This document shows, in pieces, positions 7,689 through 14,118 of a stretch of DNA of 40,751 nt (position 1 is its first letter; every line of letters starts with the position of its first letter). The DNA lies in the NCBI GenBank assembly GCA_023150895.1, contig JAKLJY010000071.1, positions 1-40,751 of the forward strand, given 5' to 3'. Made by a program: the position numbers and the translations under genes. This DNA is from Myxococcota bacterium. GTDB lineage: Bacteria > Myxococcota_A > Bradymonadia > UBA7976 > UBA1532. The notes under the pieces are model-generated. The model worked only from the letters and a program-made list of their open reading frames with translations, had not been told where the DNA came from and made no database searches.

Positions 7689-7749
7689 TTTGAACCGTTC
7701 GATTCTTTCGGTCGCCTTCCCGGCGCACGAAATCCCTTCGAGGTTCGTC

Positions 7750-9150
7750 ATGCCCGTCGTCCCCGTCGAGTGCACGCCGTTGCCCGAGACTCCGCATCGG
7801 ACACCGCCCTCGGAGTTCTCCTGCCCGCTCACGCCGGTCCCGTTCCCGTTCCCGGTCCCGGTGGCGGCGGGTGCGGGCTCCGACGGCGACCCCTTCGACT
7901 GTGACCGGCTGCGAACGGTCGGTACGCTGGCCGCCGGCGCGAGTCACGAGATCAACAATCCGCTGGCGTTCATCATCGGGAACCTGGACTGCCTGCTGGA
8001 GACGACCGAGTCGATCACGCCCGGCGAGATCTTCGCGCAGTTGGGGGAAATCCGGGCGATGTTGATCGAGGCCCGCGCCGGCGCTGAGCGCATCCGGAAG
8101 ATCGTGGCGGGGCTGCGTACGTTCGCCCGCGAGCGGACGCCGGCGGTGCCCGTCGCGCTCGACCGCGTGCTCGGACAGGGGATTTCGGCGGCGGCCTCGG
8201 CCCTTCGCGGGCACGTCGGGCTCGAGTATCCGGAGGTGACCGGGCTCTTCGTGTTCGGTCATGAGGCGCGCCTCGCGCAGGCGTTGGCTCGGGTGCTCGA
8301 GAACGCGGCGGAGGCGTTCCCCCGCGCCGATCCGTCGACACAACACGTCGAGATCGACGTCGATCTGGTGGCGGGCGTGGACCGCGACGGCGGTGCGATC
8401 ATCCGGCTCGAAGTCCGCGACAACGGGCCGGGGATGGCGCCGGACGTCGAGCGTCAGGCGATGGACCCCTTTTTCACGACGCGCAGCGCCGAGGGGCATA
8501 CCGGCCTCGGGCTCTCCGTCGCACACGGTATCCTGGCGGACGCCGGGGGTCGGCTGCACATCGAGACGGCCCCGGGCCGCGGGACGACGGTTCGGTTCGA
8601 GTTGCGTGCGGCAGCGCCACATCCGGGTCTGCGCGAGGATCCGCGGCCGCGCGTGCTGGTCATCGACGACGATTCCTCGTTGCTGGCGTCGACGGCCTTT
8701 CTGCTCGACGACGTCTACCGGATCGACGCGTTGGCCGATCCGGTGGAGGCCGTGCGGGTGCTCGACCGCACATGGTTCGACGTCGTGCTCTGCGACGTCT
8801 CGATGCCGCGGATGTCGGGCCCCGAAGCGCTCGCGGCCGTGCGGGCGCGAATCCCGGCGCAGGCCGAGCGTTTCGTGTTCTTCACCGGCGGCATCGCCCG
8901 GGGCGAGACCGAAAGACACCTGCAGGCGGCCGGGTGCCGGGTCCTGCGCAAGCCCGTCCGGCCGGAAGAAATCCGGCGGGTCGTCGCCGAGGTGGTCGCC
9001 GGCGGACGACCGACCCCGCATTGCATGTCTCCCGCGTCGACGACGGAGCGTCAACCGGCGTCGCCGGCGGGCTCCGAGGCGAATGACGCCTCCGTCGGGC
9101 CGGCCGCCGAGTCGTCGCCGCCGGCGGCGAGTCGGGTGCGACGGTCGTAG
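7750..9150 (+). CDS. Soluble hybrid histidine kinase with C-terminal receiver domain
   Basis: ATG 7750 follows GAGG by 6 bases; an earlier in-frame start has no such signal. The 466-residue protein has a Pro-rich N-terminus without a recognisable sensor or membrane segment. A dimerisation/phospho-acceptor box follows (ASHEINNPLAF, His66). The HATPase domain has VLENAAEAF (Asn185), DNGPGM and GLGLSVAHG. A receiver domain begins at VLVIDDD, with phospho-Asp349 in CDVSMPRMSG and Lys401 in RKPVRP. It should autophosphorylate and pass phosphate to its own receiver, probably taking input from a partner protein. No DNA-binding output is present. The last 40 residues are low-complexity and overlap the convergent cupin gene by 100 bp. 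Confidence 0.88.
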   Translation: MPVVPVECTPLPETPHRTPPSEFSCPLTPVPFPFPVPVAAGAGSDGDPFDCDRLRTVGTLAAGASHEINNPLAFIIGNLDCLLETTESITPGEIFAQLGEIRAMLIEARAGAERIRKIVAGLRTFARERTPAVPVALDRVLGQGISAAASALRGHVGLEYPEVTGLFVFGHEARLAQALARVLENAAEAFPRADPSTQHVEIDVDLVAGVDRDGGAIIRLEVRDNGPGMAPDVERQAMDPFFTTRSAEGHTGLGLSVAHGILADAGGRLHIETAPGRGTTVRFELRAAAPHPGLREDPRPRVLVIDDDSSLLASTAFLLDDVYRIDALADPVEAVRVLDRTWFDVVLCDVSMPRMSGPEALAAVRARIPAQAERFVFFTGGIARGETERHLQAAGCRVLRKPVRPEEIRRVVAEVVAGGRPTPHCMSPASTTERQPASPAGSEANDASVGPAAESSPPAASRVRRS

Positions 9151-9629
9151 TCCCCCAGGACGGCCGACGTGAAGCCGAAGTCGGTGATCGCGAGGAGGAC
9201 CAGGGGGGTCGTCTCGGAAGTGTTCGTCGACTGATGGAAGAGCCACCGCGGGACGAACGCGAGATCACCTGCGCGCATCGGACGGACATGGTCGCCCAGG
9301 CGGACTTCGCCTTCGCCGGACAGCAGGACGAACAGTGTCTCGTGCGCGTGCCGATGAAGCTCGTTGCGACGCCCCGGGGCGATGCGGAGGATGCGCGGAT
9401 CGAGCGTCTGCATGCCGGGGAAGTCCACGCGCTCGACGGTGAAGTCGATGCCGAGCCGCTCGTTGCGGTGGGCGTACACGGCCGGGCCGGGCGCGTCGGC
9501 GGGGCGCGTGAAGCGTTCGGGGGTCGCGTCCGCGCCGAGCGGGGCGCGCGCCGACGCGGCGGCCATCAGGGCGAAGACCGCCGGCGGCAGGGCGGCGTCG
9601 AGGGGGGGCGGCCAAGGGGGGGCGCTCAT
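9051..9629 (-). CDS. Cupin-domain protein
   Basis: ATG 9629 overlaps the stop of the HDO gene (ATGA), so the two are translationally coupled. The 192-residue product contains one cupin barrel: motif 1 around residues 86-105 (ELHRHAHETLF, with His92, His94 and Glu97) and motif 2 around 121-136 (GDLAFVPRWLFHQSTN, with His132). These residues normally hold a metal such as Fe, Mn or Ni. It could be a small dioxygenase, an isomerase or a binding protein, and sequence alone does not decide. Pairing with an HDO protein suggests both act on one small molecule. The tail after residue 165 is low-complexity and overlaps the convergent kinase gene. Confidence 0.8.
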   Translation of the reverse strand: MSAPPWPPPLDAALPPAVFALMAAASARAPLGADATPERFTRPADAPGPAVYAHRNERLGIDFTVERVDFPGMQTLDPRILRIAPGRRNELHRHAHETLFVLLSGEGEVRLGDHVRPMRAGDLAFVPRWLFHQSTNTSETTPLVLLAITDFGFTSAVLGDYDRRTRLAAGGDDSAAGPTEASFASEPAGDAG

Positions 9630-10498
9630 GCGACGCACTCCGCCAGCGCAGGGTTCAGCGCCCGCTCGTACAGCCAGTCCCAGAAGGTGCTGCGCAGTTG
9701 AAGCGCCTTGAGCATGCCCCGCTGCAGCCCGTCGCGACCCGTCGCCGTCCGCGCCAGATCCGCGGCGATGTCCAGCAAGGTCAGCTGGTGGTCGTCGTCG
9801 ACGAGGGTGTGCAACGCGAAGAAGACGGTGTCCTCCGCACGCAGGCCGAGGCGCGTGGACGCGACGACGAAGGGCCGGTAGACCGAACGGACGATGGTCT
9901 CGGTGCCGAGGCCGATGGCACCGACGGCCTCGGCGGGTGAGCCGCCGTTCAGGACGCAAAGCAGCATCTCGCGCCAGCACTGGACCTGCGGCGCATCGAG
10001 CGACCCGTCGGCGTCGTCTCGCCCGGTGTCGGCGCCGACGGCACGGGTGAAGCGTCGGAAGAGCTCGGGGTGCGGCACCCCGTCGAACCAGGCGGCGCGC
10101 AGGCCGGCGGCCTCCAGTGCCGCGAGCTCGGCCGGGGCGTAGCGCCCGGACTCCTCGGCGAGGTTGTCGAGGAGGGCGCGGCGGTGGCGGGGGTGCTCGA
10201 GGTGCGCGGTCACGGAGAGCAGGTAGCGGGGAAACTGTCGCGAGTAGCCCTGGTAGTGACGCGCGAAGTCGGCCAGCGCCCAGTGCGGATCGGGCAGGAG
10301 GTCGGCGGCCATCGCGGACAGATAGGGGTGGCGGACCGCGCGGTGACCGAGCGCGACACCGGCAAGTCCGGCGACGAAGTCCATCGCCTCGCGCCGATCG
10401 AAGACAGACGCGGCGGCGGGCACCGCCGGGACGCCGGCGAGGGTGCCGAGCGGGACGGGCGGGGTCTCACCAAAGGTCAGAGACGGGTGGCTGCGCAT
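9626..10498 (-). CDS. Heme-oxygenase-like (HDO/PqqC-TenA fold) iron-dependent redox protein
   Basis: ATG 10498 follows GGAG by about 9 bases. The 290-residue helical protein resembles the iron-containing redox family with the TenA/PqqC/CADD fold. Candidate metal ligands are Glu115/Glu116 (LAEESGRY), Glu200 (GLGTETIVRSVY), His230, Asp234 and His237 (HTLVDDDH). The HxxxDxxH spacing is that of diiron HDO enzymes such as CADD. The His that usually follows the first Glu (Glu-x6-His or Glu-x2-His) is missing, so the metal site may differ. HDO enzymes carry out O2-dependent N-oxygenation, desaturation or C-C cleavage of small molecules. Forms an operon with the cupin. Substrate unknown. Confidence 0.75.
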   Translation of the reverse strand: MRSHPSLTFGETPPVPLGTLAGVPAVPAAASVFDRREAMDFVAGLAGVALGHRAVRHPYLSAMAADLLPDPHWALADFARHYQGYSRQFPRYLLSVTAHLEHPRHRRALLDNLAEESGRYAPAELAALEAAGLRAAWFDGVPHPELFRRFTRAVGADTGRDDADGSLDAPQVQCWREMLLCVLNGGSPAEAVGAIGLGTETIVRSVYRPFVVASTRLGLRAEDTVFFALHTLVDDDHQLTLLDIAADLARTATGRDGLQRGMLKALQLRSTFWDWLYERALNPALAECVA

Positions 10499-10652
10499 GG
10501 GTCGGACTCCGCGCGGACGAAGCCTCCGCGACCGGGCCGAGTGTCGCGTGACGAACGGTCGGGCGACATCGGGTGAAGTCCCGAGCGACGTCCGTGTTCT
10601 CTCGGGCTGCCCCCCGTCGCCCCGTGCGGACGCCGGGTCCCCGGCTCGCCGG

Positions 10653-12974
10653 TCACTGGCAGGGCGGGACGCGCAGGGCCGTGAAGTTGTTGCGCTCGGC
10701 GCACTCGGTCGTCGTGTTCTCCGAGAACACACCCTCGACGGCGGCATCGACGTAGACGAAAACGAGGCCGCCGGTTTCGGGGGCGGCGCCCCAGGTGCAG
10801 GTGACCGTCTCGCCCTCGGCCGGGGCGAGGCGTTGCGTCGTCTCGGTGCGACAGAACTCCGCCCCACCCGTCGCCGGATCGCCGTCGAAGAACAGCACCG
10901 GTAGCCCACGAGACACCGGCTGACTGCCCCGGTTGTGGACGACGACCGTCAGCGTGCGCGGACCACACTCGCTCGCCTCGACGGGCTCGCCCCGCACGGT
11001 CAGATCCGGGGCCTCGAGCGCCTTGTCCCGGGGCTGCGCGTTCTCGCGGAAGCTGTTGAACGTCTCCCAGTTGGGCTGCGGGTGGGCGGGGATGTGTCCG
11101 TCGTTCTCGACGTTGGTGATGTCATACGCGTTCTGATTCCAGATGGGACGGCTGTGGACCCAGCGATCCGTCACGTCGCGCAGCACCGTGACGCCGAAGG
11201 TCTGTCGCGGCTGCGTGCCCGTGTCCGGATCGGGCGCGTTGCACGGGAAACCCTCGTCGGAGCCCATGATGATCTCGGTGTTGTAGTCGCCGTCCACGTC
11301 CGCGACGATGGGGGCTTCGATGAGCGTGCCCGTCGTATTGGCGAGGGCCAGCAACACATCGCCGGTCGCGCCGTCGTAGACCCGCAGGAAACACTCGTCG
11401 TTGTAGACGACCTCGGTCCGTCCGTCGCCCTCGAAGTCGAAGGTCGTCGAGCCGGTGCAGCCCGAGGAGCCGTCGCGCGTCTCGCGCAGCCAGCGGGTGC
11501 CGGGGGCGACGCAGCCCTCCGGCGCGGGATCGCCGACACAGTCGAAGTCGAAGACGGCGTAGTTCGAAGAGCCCGCCGTGCCGATCTCCGGTTCGCCGTC
11601 GCCGTCGAAGTCGCCGACGTTGGGCGCGCCGCCGGCCCACATCGACCCGGGCACCTGATACGGACCGAAGATCACCGTGCCGTCGATGCGTTGCACGCGC
11701 ACGTGCGTCTGTCCCCCGATGACGGCGATCTCCGGGCCCGGCGAGGCGAGGTCGAAGTCGGCGACGGCGATGTGTCCCGCCTGCAAACGTCGCATCGCGT
11801 CGGGGGTGACGTCGTTCATGAAGGCATCGTAGAGACGATTGCCATAGAGAACCTCCTGTCGGCCGTCGCCGTCGACGTCCGCGATGGCCGGGATGGGGCC
11901 GTAGGCCGTCAGGGGAGGCTCCGCGCCGCGCCCGTGCAGGCTGCCGTCCTCGCCGTTGATCGCCGTCGCGCCCGAGATTATCTCCGGGCGGCCGTCGCCG
12001 TCGAGATCGGCGATGGCCGGCGCCGAAGCGAGTCCGCCGGCGAGGGTGCCTGCGGTGTATTTCAGCTCGAGGTTCTCGTCGAAGACGTACAGCAGACCGA
12101 TCCCGACCCCGACGACGTCCGGGGAGCCATCGCCGTCGACGTCCCCGGCGGCGGGGGAAGACTCGTTGCTGATGGCAGGGCCGACCATGGTGCGGCGCTC
12201 CTCGGTGCAGTCGTCGCCCCGGATGGCGATGAGATTGCCGGCGCTCGCGAAGATGATCGACGGCACGCCGTCCCCATCGAGATCAATCGCGATGACCTGC
12301 CCGGAGACCTGCCCGCCCGTCCAGCGACACTGCACCTCGGGGCTGAAGTCACCGACGATCGGCGAGGTGCGACACTCGCTCGCCGAGGGATTCGCCGGGG
12401 CCTCGAGGTAGGGCAGGCAACGGCCGTCGAGACAGACCGTATCGCTGTGACAGTCGTCGTTGCTGCCGCACATCGCCTCGACGCAGCGGCCCTCGCTGCA
12501 CCAGAGGCCGTCCGGGCAGGGCTCGAGGGCGTCGGTACCGTCGGCCTGACACACGACGCGATCGAACGGGCTCGCGCACGTGCGACCCGTGCCCGGCAGA
12601 CAGACGCAGGCGCCGTTGTTGCACACCTCGCCCGGGCCGCAGGGGGTCGGCTGCCAAGCGCCGGTCTCGTCACAGGTGCGCGCGTCGGCGGGCGATTCGC
12701 ATTCGAACGTGCCGGGCACACAGACGGGGGCCGGCGCCGCGTCGAGGGGGCGCAGATCGGCGAAGGCGAGCGCGTCGCAGTCGACGCAGACCGTCGCGTC
12801 GGGGCCGCTCTCGGCGTCGGGCAACTGCAGGGCCGCGTCGGGAGACCCGCCGGCACTGGAAGATCGACCCCCACCCGCACCGTCGCCCCCGCCGCCGTCA
12901 CCGCAGGCCGACAGCAGACCGGGCACGAGCGTCGAGATCGCCAGAACGGCGGCGGCATGAAGCGTTTTGCGCAT
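10653..12974 (-). CDS. FG-GAP/VCBS-repeat lipoprotein with C-terminal CARDB domain
   Basis: The 773-residue product starts at ATG 12974 with a signal peptide ending in LLSAC (Cys24), then a short Gly-rich tether. A Cys-rich section follows (VCVPGTFEC, CGPGEVCNNGACVC, CPDGLWCSEGRC, CLDGRC) typical of disulfide-bonded repeats in myxobacterial surface proteins. The centre holds at least five FG-GAP-like blade motifs (DLDGDGVPSI, DVDGDGSPDV, DLDGDGRPEI, DVDGDGRQEV, DFDGDGEPEI) with Ca-binding Asp runs, suggesting an extracellular beta-propeller. The C-terminus (APDLTV to the final Cys) resembles a CARDB adhesion domain. Probably an outer-surface adhesin or binding protein. No obvious partner nearby. 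Confidence 0.85.
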   Translation of the reverse strand: MRKTLHAAAVLAISTLVPGLLSACGDGGGGDGAGGGRSSSAGGSPDAALQLPDAESGPDATVCVDCDALAFADLRPLDAAPAPVCVPGTFECESPADARTCDETGAWQPTPCGPGEVCNNGACVCLPGTGRTCASPFDRVVCQADGTDALEPCPDGLWCSEGRCVEAMCGSNDDCHSDTVCLDGRCLPYLEAPANPSASECRTSPIVGDFSPEVQCRWTGGQVSGQVIAIDLDGDGVPSIIFASAGNLIAIRGDDCTEERRTMVGPAISNESSPAAGDVDGDGSPDVVGVGIGLLYVFDENLELKYTAGTLAGGLASAPAIADLDGDGRPEIISGATAINGEDGSLHGRGAEPPLTAYGPIPAIADVDGDGRQEVLYGNRLYDAFMNDVTPDAMRRLQAGHIAVADFDLASPGPEIAVIGGQTHVRVQRIDGTVIFGPYQVPGSMWAGGAPNVGDFDGDGEPEIGTAGSSNYAVFDFDCVGDPAPEGCVAPGTRWLRETRDGSSGCTGSTTFDFEGDGRTEVVYNDECFLRVYDGATGDVLLALANTTGTLIEAPIVADVDGDYNTEIIMGSDEGFPCNAPDPDTGTQPRQTFGVTVLRDVTDRWVHSRPIWNQNAYDITNVENDGHIPAHPQPNWETFNSFRENAQPRDKALEAPDLTVRGEPVEASECGPRTLTVVVHNRGSQPVSRGLPVLFFDGDPATGGAEFCRTETTQRLAPAEGETVTCTWGAAPETGGLVFVYVDAAVEGVFSENTTTECAERNNFTALRVPPCQ

Positions 12975-13032
12975 GCGGAGGTTTTCGCACGCCGGGTCCG
13001 CTCCGGCAACCCGCGCGCGCGTCGTGCGCCCC

Positions 13033-14025
13033 TCAGCGCTCGTCCGGCGTCCGTGCGAAAAAAGCCAGACCGAACTTCTCCGCCAGGCGGTCTCGCGAAA
13101 AGGGGTCCGCGCCGAGCTCCGCCGCCCGTTCGTACAGTTCGCGGGCGCGGTCTTCGTCCACCGGCCCCCCTTCGCCGGCCTCACACATCCGGCCGAGCTC
13201 CCGGCAAGCGTCGACGTCACCGGCGGCCGCGGCCGGTTCGTAGTACCCCCGCGCCGCCACCGCGTCCGCCGCCACGCCCTCGCCCGTGCGGTACCGATCG
13301 CCGAGCCAGGCCTGCGCCTCCGCGTCCCCGGACGCCGCAAGGGCCCGCCGCGCGGCGAACTGCGCGTCCCACTCGGCGCCGGTCTCCTCGAGAAGCTCGG
13401 GCAGAAGCTTCTTCGCTTGCGCCCGGCTGCCGGGCGGCAGCGCGGCGAGATCGGCCAGCGCGACCGTCAAGAACGCCAGCGCCTGCGCCGGGGCGTCGTA
13501 TCGGTCGGCGAACGCGAGCCAGAGCGCGGCCGGCGCGTAGTCGGGTCCCGCCGCCAGGGCGCGTTCCGCCCGACGACGGGCCTCGGCGCGTGGATCCGCG
13601 GCTGCCGGCAACCAACCGAACCCGTCGGGCTGCGTGGCGACGAGGACACCCGTCGCCGTGTTTTCCATGCCGAGGTCGTACACACCGGCGACCGCGAGTT
13701 GCGCCCACGGCTCGTCCGCGTCCGCCGCGGTCAGGACCTCGCGGGCGAGTGATACGGGGTGGTCGCCGCTCGTCAGGGCGGACACGAGCTCGCCGACGTC
13801 GCCGGCGCGTGCCAGGCGCACCGCCCAGGGGAAACACCCCTCGCCGCCGCCGGCCAGCGCCTCGAGCGCACCGAAATGGCCGGCCTCGGCGGCCTGGACG
13901 AAGAGGGCACGCGCGCGTGCGTGGCGCTCGTCGAGGTCCGGTGCGTCCTCATTCCAGCGCGGCTGAATGCGTCGGGCCTCCAGAAAGAGGGCCTCGGGCG
14001 AGGGCACGTCGGGGCGGTCGGCCAT
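13033..14025 (-). CDS. Sel1-like repeat protein
   Basis: The 330-residue protein starts at ATG 14025 with AGGAG about 14 bases upstream. It has no signal peptide, so it is probably cytoplasmic. The C-terminal third contains Sel1-like helical repeats (GDAEAQAWLGDRYRTGEG, GDVDACRELGRMCEAGEGG, ARELYERAAELG). An earlier partial repeat sits near the N-terminus (ALFVQAAEAGHFGALEALA). Such repeats form a superhelical scaffold for protein-protein contacts. The centre is an Ala-rich helical region without a recognised enzyme motif. Divergent from the M4 protease gene. No specific function can be assigned. Confidence 0.75.
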   Translation of the reverse strand: MADRPDVPSPEALFLEARRIQPRWNEDAPDLDERHARARALFVQAAEAGHFGALEALAGGGEGCFPWAVRLARAGDVGELVSALTSGDHPVSLAREVLTAADADEPWAQLAVAGVYDLGMENTATGVLVATQPDGFGWLPAAADPRAEARRRAERALAAGPDYAPAALWLAFADRYDAPAQALAFLTVALADLAALPPGSRAQAKKLLPELLEETGAEWDAQFAARRALAASGDAEAQAWLGDRYRTGEGVAADAVAARGYYEPAAAAGDVDACRELGRMCEAGEGGPVDEDRARELYERAAELGADPFSRDRLAEKFGLAFFARTPDER

Positions 14026-14118
14026 GGTCGGTGCTTTCTCCTGCGTTCGTAGGGGTTTTACGGTATGTAGCCTGCACACCCGAGACAACTCGAAGACGAC
14101 ACACTCCGAAGGGGTTCC

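Noticed and set aside
10499-10652. Stem formed by CCCGAG/CTCGGG between the FG-GAP lipoprotein and HDO genes
   Set aside because: The stem is only six bases with a long loop and no T-run; such pairs are expected by chance in this GC content.
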